Positions 26,021-34,939 of a DNA stretch of 64,000 nucleotides are shown here, piece by piece. A program made the translations under genes and the position numbers. Under the pieces are notes generated by a model. It was not told where the DNA came from. It was given only the letters and a program-made list of their open reading frames with translations, and made no database searches. Source of the stretch: Nitratireductor thuwali (lineage in GTDB: Bacteria > Pseudomonadota > Alphaproteobacteria > Rhizobiales > Rhizobiaceae). Position 1 is the stretch's first letter. Each line of letters opens with the position of its first letter. The stretch is from the NCBI RefSeq assembly GCF_036621415.1, contig NZ_CP030941.1, positions 2,044,001-2,108,000 of the forward strand. Reading direction: 5' to 3'.

Positions 26021-26404
26021 TCAGGCACCACGCAGCCGCGCCGTGACCTCGATCTCGATCTTCATTTCCGGCTTGATGAGATCGCATACGATCATCGTGG
26101 CGGCGGGCCGAATGCCGCCGAAGGCTTCGCCGAGGACCGGGAACACGCGCTCCGCGTAGGCCGCGTCCGTCACGTAATAATGCGCGCGCACGACGTCCTC
26201 GAGTGCGAAGCCGGCATCCGCCAGAGCCGCGCGGATCGTGGCGATGCAGTTTCGCGTCTGCTCTTCCACGCTGTCCGGCATCACCATCGATGCATAGTCA
26301 TAGCCCGTCGTGCCGGAGACGAAACACCAGGGGCCATCAACGACCGCGCGGCTGTAGCCCGCGGTCTTTTCGAAAGGCGATCCGGTCGAGATCAGCCGCC
26401 GCAT
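26021..26404 (-). CDS. RidA/YjgF-family protein
   Basis: A 127-residue protein of the RidA superfamily, whose archetype hydrolyses reactive enamine/imine intermediates of PLP enzymes. The N-terminal ISTGSPFEKTAGYSRAV and the C-terminal IRPAATMIVCDLIKPEMKIEIEVTA fit the fold, but the last block lacks the catalytic-type Arg of RidA (usually VxVxRLPxxxxVEIE), so it is a divergent subgroup of uncertain activity. It sits between leuD and leuB on the same strand, suggesting co-expression with leucine synthesis. Confidence 0.85.
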   Translation of the reverse strand: MRRLISTGSPFEKTAGYSRAVVDGPWCFVSGTTGYDYASMVMPDSVEEQTRNCIATIRAALADAGFALEDVVRAHYYVTDAAYAERVFPVLGEAFGGIRPAATMIVCDLIKPEMKIEIEVTARLRGA

Positions 26405-26434
26405 CGCGAGGCACCGATCCTCATATCCATCTTA

Positions 26435-27040
26435 TCAGGCCCACGGGCGGCTCTGGCTGTACTGGCTCTCGAAGCTGTCGATGGCGGCGGCTTTCTCAAG
26501 CGTCAGACCGATGTCGTCGAGCCCGTTCAGCAGGCAGTGCCGCTTGAAGGCGTCGATCTCGAACTTGATGGCGCCGCCGTCCGGCCCGCGGATCTCCTGC
26601 TCCTGGAGATCGACCGTCAGCGTGGCGTTGGAGCCGCGCTCGGCGTCGTCCATCAGCTTCCCAAGCTCTTCCTCGCTCACCTTGATGGGCAGGATGCCGT
26701 TCTTGAAGCAGTTATTGTAGAAAATATCCGCAAAGCTGGTGGCGATCACGCAGCGAATGCCGAAGTCAAGCAGAGCCCATGGCGCATGCTCACGGCTGGA
26801 ACCGCAGCCGAAATTATCGCCCGCAACCAGGATCTTGGCATTGCGGTAGGCTGGCTGGTTAAGCACGAAATCCGAGTTCTCCGAGCCGTCCTCATTATAG
26901 CGCATCTCGGCAAAAAGACCGGTTCCCAGCCCCGTACGTTTGATCGTCTTGAGATAATCCTTGGGTATGATCATGTCTGTATCGACATTGACGATCGGAA
27001 GGGGAGCGGCGACGCCGGTGAGCGTGGTGAACTTTTCCAT
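26435..27040 (-). CDS. leuD: 3-isopropylmalate dehydratase small subunit
   Basis: Small subunit of isopropylmalate isomerase, which with LeuC converts 2- to 3-isopropylmalate. The 201-residue protein starts [16 protein letters not shown] and has [15 protein letters not shown], the substrate loop [17 protein letters not shown] and [13 protein letters not shown], as in LeuD. ATG at 27040 follows AAGG; the frame stays open for 267 codons upstream, but that is antisense to the CitE-like gene. leuC is not in the window, so the large subunit must be encoded elsewhere. Confidence 0.97.
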   Translation of the reverse strand: MEKFTTLTGVAAPLPIVNVDTDMIIPKDYLKTIKRTGLGTGLFAEMRYNEDGSENSDFVLNQPAYRNAKILVAGDNFGCGSSREHAPWALLDFGIRCVIATSFADIFYNNCFKNGILPIKVSEEELGKLMDDAERGSNATLTVDLQEQEIRGPDGGAIKFEIDAFKRHCLLNGLDDIGLTLEKAAAIDSFESQYSQSRPWA

Positions 27041-27130
27041 GAACCTTAGACCCGTCTGCCGTGGATTTTGCGGCTGGCACTGTTTTGCATAGGAGTTTTG
27101 TTTGCACAACCCCGATGCGTACCAAGACAT

Positions 27131-27146
27131 CTTGCGTAAACGTAAG
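27131..27146. promoter_or_regulatory. Imperfect palindrome upstream of the CitE-like gene
   Basis: CTTGCGTAAACGTAAG agrees with its own reverse complement at 10 of 16 positions and ends 20 bp before the ATG at 27167. The core resembles the TTACGTnnACGTAA type of operator used by LiuR/TetR-like regulators of acyl-CoA metabolism, an analogy from memory. Confidence 0.35.
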
Positions 27147-27166
27147 GGCTGAGCGAAGAATTGCTT

Positions 27167-28060
27167 ATGAGTGATTCGCCGATCAAGCTGCGCCGCTCGG
27201 CGCTCTATGTTCCCGCGAGCAATGAAAAGGCCTTGGCCAAGGCCAGGGACCTGTCTTGCGACGCGGTGATTTTCGACCTTGAGGATTCCGCCGCGCCGGA
27301 AGAAAAGGCGACGGCCAGGGAACGCCTGCGCAAGCTGCTTTCGTCCGATATGCGTCCGTCCCGCGAAATCATCATCCGGATCAATCCCCTTTCCAGCGAA
27401 TGGGGCACGGAAGACCTGCTGGCCGCGCGCGCCATGCGGCCGGACGGCATACTGCTTCCCAAGGTGGAGGGCCCGGACGACATATTGGCGGCCGACGAGG
27501 CTCTGGACGAAGCGGACGCGCCGCCCTCGCTGAAGCTCTGGGCGATGATGGAGACGTCGCGCTCCATCGTCAACGCCGCCCCGATCGCCGAACTCGGCCG
27601 CAACCCCGCTGCCCGCCTCGCCTGCCTGGTGGCCGGCGTCAACGACCTCGTCAAGGAGACGCGAATCGCGCCGCTCCGGGAGAATCTGCGGCCCTGGCTC
27701 ATGCAGATCGTTCTGGCCGGGCGCGCTGCCGGCATCGATGTGCTTGCCGGCGTCACCAACAACTTTCGCGACATGGAAGTTTTTGCGAGGGATTGCTCGG
27801 ACGCGCGCTCCATGGGCTTCGACGGAAAGACGCTCATCCACCCGGCCCAGATCTACCCCGCCAACGCGATTTTCGCACCCTCATCCGAGGAGCTCGCCGA
27901 AGCGCGCAGGATCGTGGAAGCGTTCTCGAAGCCCGAAAATCAGGAAAAGAACGTCGTCGCCCTCAACGGGCGCATGATGGAGCGGCTCCACCTCGAGCAG
28001 GCAAGGGCGCTGATAAGGCGGGCGCAGGCGGTCGAGGAGCTGGAGGACAGGGACGATTGA
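27167..28060 (+). CDS. CitE-like lyase (HpcH/HpaI aldolase family; possible malyl-CoA lyase or thioesterase)
   Basis: A 297-residue TIM-barrel protein of the CitE/malyl-CoA lyase group, which cleaves or hydrolyses beta-hydroxyacyl-CoA thioesters with a divalent metal. Visible blocks are [28 protein letters not shown] (metal site), the KVEGPDDI and [13 protein letters not shown] strands, and [13 protein letters not shown] near the C-terminus. It lacks partner citrate-lyase genes, so a malyl-CoA, citramalyl-CoA or similar substrate is more likely. It is divergent from leuD, and its stop overlaps the start of a DUF1737 gene by three bases (TTGA junction). Confidence 0.88.
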   Translation: MSDSPIKLRRSALYVPASNEKALAKARDLSCDAVIFDLEDSAAPEEKATARERLRKLLSSDMRPSREIIIRINPLSSEWGTEDLLAARAMRPDGILLPKVEGPDDILAADEALDEADAPPSLKLWAMMETSRSIVNAAPIAELGRNPAARLACLVAGVNDLVKETRIAPLRENLRPWLMQIVLAGRAAGIDVLAGVTNNFRDMEVFARDCSDARSMGFDGKTLIHPAQIYPANAIFAPSSEELAEARRIVEAFSKPENQEKNVVALNGRMMERLHLEQARALIRRAQAVEELEDRDD

Positions 28061-28263
28061 GGCTGTATCGCTTTCTGACCGGCCCCGACGACGCAAGCTT
28101 GTGCCACAAGGTGACGGCAGCTCTGAATGGAGGATGGCTCCTGCACGGCTCGCCGACATATGCCTATGACGGGGAAGCCCGGGCCATGCGCTGCGGCCAG
28201 GCCGTCTGCAAGGAGGTCGAAGGCGTCGACTACACTGCGGATACCAGGCTCGGCGAATGGTAA
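28057..28263 (+). CDS. DUF1737 small protein
   Basis: A 68-residue protein beginning [19 protein letters not shown] and containing ALNGGWLLHGSPTYA and MRCGQAVCKEVEG, which fits the DUF1737 family (function unknown). The start is a TTG at 28057 whose last two bases belong to the TGA stop of the CitE-like gene, so it is translationally coupled to it. No ATG or GTG lies near a better position for the conserved N-terminus. Confidence 0.8.
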   Translation: MRLYRFLTGPDDASLCHKVTAALNGGWLLHGSPTYAYDGEARAMRCGQAVCKEVEGVDYTADTRLGEW

Positions 28264-28279
28264 TTTGGCCGGCATGCGA

Positions 28280-28702
28280 TCAGGCGACGTCTTCCTCGAT
28301 CCGCGCCATGTCGTCGTCCGACAGGCCGAAATGATGGCCGATCTCGTGGATAAGCACATGGGCGACGATGTCGCCCAGCGTTTCCTCGTTCTCCGCCCAA
28401 TAGTCGAGGATGGCGCGGCGGTATAGCGTGACCCGGTTGGGACCCTCGCCGGTGGCCGGATTCCAGCGTTCGGCAATGCCGCGACCCTCGAAAAGCCCCA
28501 GAAGGTCAAAGGGCGTCTCCAACGCCAGGTCGTCCATGATCTCTTCGGTGGGGAATTCCGCAATCTGGATGACGATCTCGCCCGTCAGCTCGCGAAAATC
28601 CCGGGGCAACGTGGCGTAGGTCTCAAGCGCCAGGAGTTCCAGCTCCGGCAGCGAGGGCGAAAGCTGGTCCTGCCAAGCTCGTGTCTGATAAATGCGTGCC
28701 AT
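28280..28702 (-). CDS. Zincin-like metallopeptidase family protein (DUF1025)
   Basis: A 140-residue soluble protein with the zinc-protease motif HVLIHEIGHHFGLSDDD (HExxH at 119-123, further acidic ligand at about 129-131), the hallmark of the minimal metallopeptidase family once called DUF1025. The substrate is unknown. ATG at 28702 (MARIYQTR) follows AGGACAAG; fourteen codons of extra open frame upstream lack similarity. It converges on the DUF1737 gene with a 16-bp gap. Confidence 0.87.
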   Translation of the reverse strand: MARIYQTRAWQDQLSPSLPELELLALETYATLPRDFRELTGEIVIQIAEFPTEEIMDDLALETPFDLLGLFEGRGIAERWNPATGEGPNRVTLYRRAILDYWAENEETLGDIVAHVLIHEIGHHFGLSDDDMARIEEDVA

Positions 28703-29014
28703 TTCTTGTCCTTGTGGAAGCGCATATAGCGGTTTCCTTTCCAAGATTCGAGAGCACGGCGCATTTCCGCTGCTATCGCTGTCACCTCTTGGACCGGCAT
28801 GGCGCCTCGTGGCATCGTTTTCTCGACCTAAGCCTTTGTTCTTGCTCGTGATCCTTGTCCGGGAGGCCTGCGCCTCCGGGTATCATGGCAAAACCCGGCT
28901 TTCCTTCAGCTCCACCAGGAAAGGTGCAAGCGCCGGAATCAGAGCATGCCGCTGCGTCCAGATAGCAAAAAGGCCGGATACCCGAGCCCTAAGCCATTCA
29001 AATCTAAGAGATTT
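28703..29014. other. Gene-free segment upstream of the metallopeptidase and downstream of tRNA-Gly
   Basis: No convincing gene is seen. A compact hairpin, GGAGGC-CTGC-GCCTCC (28862-28877), lacks a T-run on either strand. The segment should hold the promoter of the metallopeptidase gene and the trailer of the tRNA, but no clear promoter motif can be pointed out. Confidence 0.4.
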
Positions 29015-29089
29015 TGGAGCGGGCGAAGGGATTCGAACCCTCGACCCCAACCTTGGCAAGGTTGTGCTCTACCCCTGAGCTACACCCGC
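29015..29089 (-). tRNA. tRNA-Gly (anticodon GCC)
   Basis: Read on the minus strand the gene runs from GCGGGTG to CGCCCGC plus discriminator T and an encoded CCA (29017-29015). The acceptor stem pairs fully with one wobble. The anticodon arm CAACC-TTGCCAA-GGTTG gives anticodon GCC, and the T-loop reads GGTTCGAATCCC. No integrase or att duplication is seen beside it. Confidence 0.97.
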
Positions 29090-29286
29090 TCGCGCGGCGA
29101 AAGCCGCAAGCGGCGCTTATATGGCTGAACTGGAAGGCGATTGCAACAGGGAATTCGCACCGTTCTGCGTATTGGATGCGATTCGGCCGGCCGGGCTCGA
29201 AAGGACGCGCTTATGCGGCATCTTGCAACCGGAGCCGCCTGTGAATAGACGAAGGTCGGAGCAGAACCCGTGGGGGCAGGCAGGCC

Positions 29287-29784
29287 ATGGCGAAGACGGC
29301 TGACGATCTATTCAAGTTCTTGCACGAGATGGGGATCGAGACCGAAACCAGGGAGCATCCGCCGCTCTTTACGGTCGACGAATCGCAAACGCTGCGCGGC
29401 AGCATCCCCGGCGCGCACACCAAGAACCTCTTCCTGAAGGACAAGAAGGGGCGCTACTTTCTCGTGACCGTGGAGGAGCGTGCGGTAGTCGATCTGAAAA
29501 CCATACATCAGGTCATCGGCGCCTCGGGACGGGTCTCCTTCGGCAAGGAAGATGCGCTGATGGAGCTGCTCGGCGTGACGCCGGGCGCCGTGACCTTGTT
29601 CGGCCTCATCAATGACGAGGACCGCAAGGTCACGCTCGTTCTCGACGAGCCGCTGATGGAAGACGAGGTCATTAACGGCCACCCGCTGCACAACAGGGCG
29701 ACGACATCGATCGGCAGGGATGATCTTCTCCGTTTTCTGAGGGCCACAGGACACGACCCGCTCGTCTTGAAAGTCTCGATTTGA
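29287..29784 (+). CDS. Prolyl-tRNA editing protein ProX/YbaK type
   Basis: A 165-residue trans-editing domain that deacylates mischarged tRNA-Pro (Ala or Cys). It has ETREHPPLFTVDES at the N-terminus, then GSIPGAHTKNLFLKDKKGRYFLV with the family lysine, then VTPGAVTLFGLIND, and HPLHNRATTSIGRDDLLRFL at the end, matching ProX more than Cys-specific YbaK. ATG at 29287 has a GGCAGG ribosome site. It stands alone, 72 bp before the cnoX-like gene. Confidence 0.92.
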   Translation: MAKTADDLFKFLHEMGIETETREHPPLFTVDESQTLRGSIPGAHTKNLFLKDKKGRYFLVTVEERAVVDLKTIHQVIGASGRVSFGKEDALMELLGVTPGAVTLFGLINDEDRKVTLVLDEPLMEDEVINGHPLHNRATTSIGRDDLLRFLRATGHDPLVLKVSI

Positions 29785-29855
29785 TGGCCACATCTGGCCA
29801 TAGCATCATATACTGACCCGAATCCGGCTGCGGCCGGCGCAACAGAGGGATCTCC

Positions 29856-30863
29856 ATGAGCACGCGCGACAATCCTTATGCAGTCCCCGGGGACACGGCA
29901 GGCGGCACGATGAGGGCCGGCGTCGACTTCGGCGCGCCGGAGCAGAGCCGGACGCCGGGGCGGCCATCCCTTCTGGATCTGGAGAACGGCCCTGTTGCGG
30001 AAGGACTGATCAAGGAAGCGTCCACCGCCAGCTTTACCGCCGACGTCATCCAGGAATCGCGCCGGCAGCCCGTACTGGTCGACTTCTGGGCTCCCTGGTG
30101 CGGGCCCTGCAAGCAGCTGACGCCCGTTCTGGAGCAGGCGGTGAGGCAGGCCGGTGGCAAGGTGCGGCTGGTCAAGATGAATATTGACGAGCATCCTGCA
30201 ATCGCCGGACAACTTGGCATCCAGTCGATCCCCGCCGTCATCGCCTTTAAGGATGGCCAGCCGGTGGACGGCTTCATGGGAGCCGTGCCGGAAAGCCAGA
30301 TCAAGCAGTTCATCGACAAGCTGGGCGGCGGTGGCGACCGGATAGGCGAAGCGCTGGAAACTGCGAAGGCGGCCGCGGACGAAGGCGACAGCCAGACGGC
30401 TGCCCAGATATATTCCGCCATTCTCCAGGAAGAACCTGATCAGGTCGATGCATTGGCAGGGCTTGCCGGGCTGCTCTTTGACGCCGGGCAGGCCGACAAG
30501 GCCGCCGCGCTGCTCGATCGGGTGCCAGCGGCCAAGAGCGATGCGCCGGCGGTCGCGGCCATTCGTGCGCGCATGGCCCTTGCCGAGCAGGTGGCAGCGC
30601 TCGGCGACCCGGAGGCGCTGGCGGCTCGTCTTGAAGCCGATCCCGACGATCACCAGGCACGGTTTGACCTCGCCCTGATCGCCAATGCACAGGGCCGCCG
30701 CGAGGAAGCCGCCGAGCATCTTCTGCACATCATTCGCAAGGACCGCAGCTGGAACGACGATGCAGCGAGAGCAAAGCTGCTCGAGCTTTTCGAAGCTTGG
30801 GGGCCGGGCGATCCGGCGACCCTTTCGGCACGCAGGCGTCTTTCATCCTTGCTCTTTTCCTGA
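29856..30863 (+). CDS. CnoX/YbbN-type thioredoxin-TPR protein
   Basis: A 335-residue protein with an N-terminal thioredoxin domain (residues about 55-165) and a C-terminal TPR-like region. The active site WCGPC at residues 81-85 is intact, as in Caulobacter CnoX, which is a redox-active chaperedoxin, and unlike E. coli YbbN, which lost one cysteine. It should protect clients from oxidative aggregation and hand them to GroEL. A LON-domain gene and a Trm112-like gene follow on the same strand, an order I recall from other rhizobia. Confidence 0.9.
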   Translation: MSTRDNPYAVPGDTAGGTMRAGVDFGAPEQSRTPGRPSLLDLENGPVAEGLIKEASTASFTADVIQESRRQPVLVDFWAPWCGPCKQLTPVLEQAVRQAGGKVRLVKMNIDEHPAIAGQLGIQSIPAVIAFKDGQPVDGFMGAVPESQIKQFIDKLGGGGDRIGEALETAKAAADEGDSQTAAQIYSAILQEEPDQVDALAGLAGLLFDAGQADKAAALLDRVPAAKSDAPAVAAIRARMALAEQVAALGDPEALAARLEADPDDHQARFDLALIANAQGRREEAAEHLLHIIRKDRSWNDDAARAKLLELFEAWGPGDPATLSARRRLSSLLFS

Positions 30864-31017
30864 ACCCTTGAAGCATTGGCTTGCCGCGGAACTCGCACCG
30901 CATTGAGTTTTGAAACCCGTGACACATATTGCCAGATGGTAATACGCGAGCGCCGGCAAGCTGCCTCACCGGTGCTGGGCCGTGCGGGCCTGAGATTGGC
31001 TCGATGGAGGTGAATCC

Positions 31018-31701
31018 TTGAAGGCGGGAAATGCCGACTACTGCGATGCCGCCGACCTGCCGCGGGTGGTGCCCGTATTCCCGCTCGCCGGCGCCTTGCT
31101 CCTGCCGGGAGGGCGGCTTCCGCTGAACATCTTCGAGCCCCGCTATCTCGCCATGGTCGATCACGCCCTCGCCGATCGGCGGCTGATCGGGATGATACAG
31201 CCCAGCATCGAGCGGACCGGAAGCAAGGCCGAAGCCCATGCGGCTGGCCCGCCGCTTTGCGCCGTCGGCTGCCTCGGAAGGCTGGTCTCGCTGTCAGAAA
31301 CGGGTGACGGCCGGTATCTGATCTCGCTCCAGGGCGTCTGCCGGTTCTCCTGCATAGAGGAAGTTGCGACGGACACGCCGTTCCGGCTGTGCCGCATAGA
31401 GCCGTTTGCCCGGGATCTGCGCAAGGACGCGACCGCCGAGACGATCGACCGCAAAGGCCTGATTCATGCGCTGCGGGCCTATCTGGCTGCCCATGAGCTG
31501 GAAGCGGACTGGCGCAGCGTGAGCAGGGCGGAAAACGGGCCGCTCGTCAACGCCCTGTCGATGATGGCGCCCTACGGACCGGCTGAAAAGCAGGCGCTGC
31601 TCGAGGCTCCAGACGTGAAGGCCCGCGCCGAGACGCTCATCGCACTGACGGAAATGGTGACCGCCCGGCGTGGCGGCGACAATGACCGCAATCTGCAGTA
31701 A
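31018..31701 (+). CDS. LON substrate-binding domain protein
   Basis: A 227-residue protein with only the N-terminal (substrate-binding) domain of Lon, lacking ATPase and protease domains. Family blocks are LPRVVPVFPLAGALLLPGG, LNIFEPRYLAMV, GCLGRLVSLSETGDGRY and LIGMIQP. The start is a TTG at 31018 behind a strong GGAGG; the nearby ATG at 31004 runs into a stop. The role is unknown; it may act as a protein-interaction module. It lies between cnoX and the Trm112-like gene. Confidence 0.87.
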   Translation: MKAGNADYCDAADLPRVVPVFPLAGALLLPGGRLPLNIFEPRYLAMVDHALADRRLIGMIQPSIERTGSKAEAHAAGPPLCAVGCLGRLVSLSETGDGRYLISLQGVCRFSCIEEVATDTPFRLCRIEPFARDLRKDATAETIDRKGLIHALRAYLAAHELEADWRSVSRAENGPLVNALSMMAPYGPAEKQALLEAPDVKARAETLIALTEMVTARRGGDNDRNLQ

Positions 31702-31815
31702 TGTCGGCGCTCCCGTCAGGGAGCAGGGGCGGCGGGACGCTACCTCTTGCCGAACCGCTCCTGTGCGGCGGTTCCAGCCATTTCGATGCGAACAGATGAC
31801 CGTGGAAGGACCTCG

Positions 31816-32028
31816 ATGAGACGGACCCAGGACGACATCGTCGATGTAAAGCTGCTGGAACTTCTGGTCTGCCCCATCAGCAAGGCACCGCTGAAGTGGG
31901 ACCGGGAGCGGAACGAGCTGGTTTCACGTGCCGCAGGCCTGGCCTATCCGGTGCGCGACGGCATTCCCGTCATGCTGCCTTCGGAGGCGCGGCCGCTCTC
32001 ACAGGACGTCCCCGGCCGGCCCGGCTGA
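31816..32028 (+). CDS. Trm112/UPF0434-like zinc-ribbon remnant protein
   Basis: A 70-residue protein beginning [20 protein letters not shown], then [21 protein letters not shown], the Trm112/YcaR (UPF0434) pattern. Only one of the usual cysteine pairs is kept (VCPIS), so it probably does not bind zinc through four cysteines. In eukaryotes Trm112 activates methyltransferases; the bacterial role is unclear. ATG at 31816 follows AAGGA; an upstream ATG at 31786 would add ten residues. A parS-like half site (GTTTCACGTG) lies within it. Confidence 0.85.
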   Translation: MRRTQDDIVDVKLLELLVCPISKAPLKWDRERNELVSRAAGLAYPVRDGIPVMLPSEARPLSQDVPGRPG

Positions 32029-32112
32029 AATTGCCGCTCCGTGCGAGGGCGGTTGACAATCCGGCTCCCGCAGGCGCTTTCCAACGGTGGGATGGGCGCT
32101 TAATGTGATTCC

Positions 32113-33153
32113 ATGGCACAAAAGAAAGCACATGAAGTCGACGGCTGGCTGGCAAGGCCTGACCCCCTTTTCTGGATCGTGCTGATCTATGGGCCGGATC
32201 GCGGGCTGGTCTCCGAGAGGGCGCGGCGCTACGCCGTTGCGACCGGCCTGCCGCTGGATGATCCCTTTACCGTGATCAAGCTGGATGCCGGAGAGGTCGA
32301 GCAACAGCCGGGGCGCCTGTCCGATGAAGTGCGAACCGTGCCGATGTTCGCCGAACGGCGGTTGATCTGGCTGCGCGGCGCCGGCGCGCAGGCCGGGCTC
32401 GGTCGCGACATTGGGCGGCTGATCGCCGAGCCATCCAGCGACTGCACGATATTGATCGAAGCCGGCGACCTGAAGAAGGGCGCCGCCCTGCGCAGCGCCG
32501 TGGAGCGCGGCGATGGCGCGATGGCGCTTCCATGCTATGCCGACGATGGCCGCGGCCTCGACGCGCTCATCGACGAGGTGCTGTCGGCCAGCGGTCTGTC
32601 CATCGATCTTGAGGCGCGCCAACTGCTGAAGGCCAATCTCGGCGGCGACCGGTTGGCGACCCGGGGCGAGCTTGAAAAGCTCGCGCTTTACTGTGCCGGC
32701 AGCAAAACGGTTCTTGCCGCCGACATTCGCGAGCTTGTCGGCGATGTTGCGCGTTCGAGTGCCGACGATACGGTCGACGCGGTCCTGTGCGGTCGCATAG
32801 CCGAGTTCGACACGCTCTTTTCGCGGCATCTGGCGACGGGAAGCCCTGCCTTCCTCGTTCTCTCGGCAGCGCTGCGGCAGGTGCATCAGCTTCAGATCCT
32901 GCGCGAGCAGGTGGAACGGGAAGGCAAGTCGCCGGCCAGCGCGATCGGCGCGGCCCGCCCGCCGGTCTTCTTCGCCCGCCGCCGTGCCGTGGAGACGGCC
33001 CTGCAGCGCTGGGATCTCGGCAGGCTCGCCGCGGCGGGCGTACGCCTCCACGGTGCCATTCTGCGCACGAGGCAGCACCCTGCGGCGGCCGAGGCCTCGA
33101 CCCGACAGGCGCTGCTGGCCCTCGCCATAGAAAGCGCTCGGACGGGCCGCTGA
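32113..33153 (+). CDS. holA: DNA polymerase III delta subunit
   Basis: Clamp-loader subunit that opens the beta sliding clamp. The 346-residue protein begins with VLIYGPDRGLVSERA, a degenerate P-loop region, and ends with the HolA C-terminal helical domain (RQVHQLQILREQ, AIGAARPPVFFARR, ATRGELEKLALY). The length is normal. In related genomes holA directly follows lptE; here it follows the Trm112-like gene, and convergent parB lies 45 bp downstream. Confidence 0.95.
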   Translation: MAQKKAHEVDGWLARPDPLFWIVLIYGPDRGLVSERARRYAVATGLPLDDPFTVIKLDAGEVEQQPGRLSDEVRTVPMFAERRLIWLRGAGAQAGLGRDIGRLIAEPSSDCTILIEAGDLKKGAALRSAVERGDGAMALPCYADDGRGLDALIDEVLSASGLSIDLEARQLLKANLGGDRLATRGELEKLALYCAGSKTVLAADIRELVGDVARSSADDTVDAVLCGRIAEFDTLFSRHLATGSPAFLVLSAALRQVHQLQILREQVEREGKSPASAIGAARPPVFFARRRAVETALQRWDLGRLAAAGVRLHGAILRTRQHPAAAEASTRQALLALAIESARTGR

Positions 33154-33198
33154 AACCCGGCCTGTACGGCTGCCGCGAGCAAACCTTAGCCGGCTATA

Positions 33199-34071
33199 CT
33201 AACGCTGGAGAAGCCGGCAGAGTTCGTCAAGCTGCTCAAGCGAACGGTAGGCGATCTTCAACTCGCCGCCCTTGTTCTTATGATTGATGCTCACCTTCAT
33301 CCCGGTATTGTCGCTGAGGAGCTTCTCCAGCGACAAGGTGTCGGCATCCTTCTCCTTGCCGCGGCTGGCCCCATTGGACGTCGGGGTCGGTTGATCCGGC
33401 GCGCTTGCCAAGGCCTCGGCCTGCCGCACGGAAAGCCCCTCTTCAACGATCCGCCGGGCGAGGGCCGCCGGATCGGCGGCGCTGACCAGCGTGCGGGCAT
33501 GACCCGCCGTCAGCGAGCCGTCGACAATGAGATCGCTGACGGCGGAGGGCAGCTTCAACAGGCGCAGGGTGTTCGCCACGTGGCTGCGGCTCTTGCCGAT
33601 CACCTGGCCGAGGTCCGCCTGCGTATAGTGATGCTCGTCCATGAGCTGCTGGTAGCCACGCGCTTCTTCGAGCGGATTCAGATCGGAGCGCTGCACATTT
33701 TCGATGATGGCCAGTTCCAGTGCCGCCTTGTCATCGACGTCGCGCACAATAACCGGAACTTCCGTGAGCCCGGCGCGCTGCGCGGCGCGCCACCGCCTCT
33801 CGCCGGCGATGATCTCGTAACGGCCTTCAGCCGCCGGCCTCACCACGACAGGCTGGACGATGCCGTGCTCGCGGATGGACTGGGTGAGATCAGCCAGATC
33901 CGCTTCGCCGAAATTCCGCCGGGGATTACGCGGATTGGGCGACACGAACTCTATTGGAACAAAGCGATCGGCGCGAAACGTCTCTTTTTCGCTGGCGGAA
34001 GGCTTGTCCATTTCCCCGATGAGTGCGGCGAGGCCGCGACCGAGGCGCTTGCGGGAAGGATCTTCGTTCAT
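33199..34071 (-). CDS. parB: Chromosome-partitioning protein ParB
   Basis: CTP-dependent clamp that loads at parS and spreads along origin-proximal DNA. The 290-residue protein has the ParA-interacting N-terminus (KRLGRGLAALIGE), the CTP-binding motifs GERRWRA (90-96) and ENVQR (124-128), and the parS-reading helix-turn-helix (about 149-175, YTQADLGQVIGKSRSHVA). The C-terminal dimerisation domain follows. It lies 25 bp after parA and close to the parS cluster. Confidence 0.97.
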   Translation of the reverse strand: MNEDPSRKRLGRGLAALIGEMDKPSASEKETFRADRFVPIEFVSPNPRNPRRNFGEADLADLTQSIREHGIVQPVVVRPAAEGRYEIIAGERRWRAAQRAGLTEVPVIVRDVDDKAALELAIIENVQRSDLNPLEEARGYQQLMDEHHYTQADLGQVIGKSRSHVANTLRLLKLPSAVSDLIVDGSLTAGHARTLVSAADPAALARRIVEEGLSVRQAEALASAPDQPTPTSNGASRGKEKDADTLSLEKLLSDNTGMKVSINHKNKGGELKIAYRSLEQLDELCRLLQR

Positions 34072-34096
34072 TTTACGTCCATACTCTTGATGACAC

Positions 34097-34888
34097 TCAA
34101 GCGGCCCGCAAGCGGCGTTCCCGCCGAATAACCTCGGAGGCGAGCTGCAAATAGGCCTGGCTGCCAGAGCATTTCAGATCATATAAAATGGCCGGCTTGC
34201 CGTAGGATGGGGCTTCGGAGACCCGGACATTGCGCGGAATCACCGTTTCATATACGGCATCGCCCATATGCGCTCGCACATCCTCGACCACCTGATTGGC
34301 CAGGTTGTTGCGACGGTCGAACATCGTCAGGACGATGCCCTGTATGGTTAAGCTGGGGTTAATCGAGCCCTTGATCTGCTCCACCGTCTCCAGAAGTTGA
34401 CTGAGGCCCTCCAGCGCGAAAAATTCGCATTGCAGCGGAACAAGCACCGAGTCGGCGGCAGCCATTGCATTGAGCGTGAGCAGGTTCAGCGAGGGCGGAC
34501 AGTCCACCAACACGTAGGAGTAGGGGCTGTCCTCGGCTTCGCGCAGCGCCCGGCGGAGCTTTAGCACCCGGTCGGGCGCCTCCGATATCTCCATTTCGAT
34601 GCCAAGAAGATCGAGGGTCGACGGAATGATCGAAAGACCCGGAACCGCGGTCTCCATCGCCGCATCGGCAATCGTGGAGCGACCCGTCAGCACGTCATAG
34701 GAGGACAGGAGCCGCGCCTGACGGTCGATACCGAGCCCGGTGCTTGCATTTCCCTGGGGATCCAGGTCGGCGATGAGAACCTTCTCGCCAATGGCGGCCA
34801 AGGCAGTAGCCAGATTGATTGCCGTCGTCGTTTTTCCAACGCCGCCCTTCTGGTTGGCAACCGTGATGATGCGCGTGCGCTTATTCAT
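34097..34888 (-). CDS. parA: Chromosome-partitioning ATPase ParA
   Basis: Walker-type ATPase that forms a DNA-bound gradient and pulls ParB-parS complexes. The 263-residue protein carries the deviant Walker A KGGVGKTT at 14-21 with the signature lysine, IADLDPQGNAS, and VLVDCPPSL as Walker B. ATG at 34888 (MNKRTRII) follows an AGGGAGC site; twelve additional codons upstream are open. It follows rsmG by 51 bp, the classical gidA-gidB-parA-parB order. Confidence 0.97.
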   Translation of the reverse strand: MNKRTRIITVANQKGGVGKTTTAINLATALAAIGEKVLIADLDPQGNASTGLGIDRQARLLSSYDVLTGRSTIADAAMETAVPGLSIIPSTLDLLGIEMEISEAPDRVLKLRRALREAEDSPYSYVLVDCPPSLNLLTLNAMAAADSVLVPLQCEFFALEGLSQLLETVEQIKGSINPSLTIQGIVLTMFDRRNNLANQVVEDVRAHMGDAVYETVIPRNVRVSEAPSYGKPAILYDLKCSGSQAYLQLASEVIRRERRLRAA

Positions 34889-34939
34889 GGCTCCCTGCCA
34901 CCCGTCCATCCGTTCCAAAAACATCGCAGTCCTCGGCTA

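Noticed and set aside
27041..27841. Apparent fusion of leuD to a long N-terminal region (468 codons).
   Set aside because: The extra part is antisense to the CitE-like gene, and leuD has its own start and ribosome site at 27040.
28862..28877. Hairpin GGAGGC-CTGC-GCCTCC.
   Set aside because: No T-run on either strand and no nearby gene end that needs it.
29015..29089. tRNA-Gly as an integration site for the catabolic region.
   Set aside because: No integrase, no duplicated tRNA 3' end in the window, and the catabolic genes lie 7 kb away on the other side of core genes.
31920..31935. parS-like GGTTTCACGTGCCGCA in the Trm112-like gene.
   Set aside because: Only the left half matches (12 of 16 or fewer), so it is probably chance.
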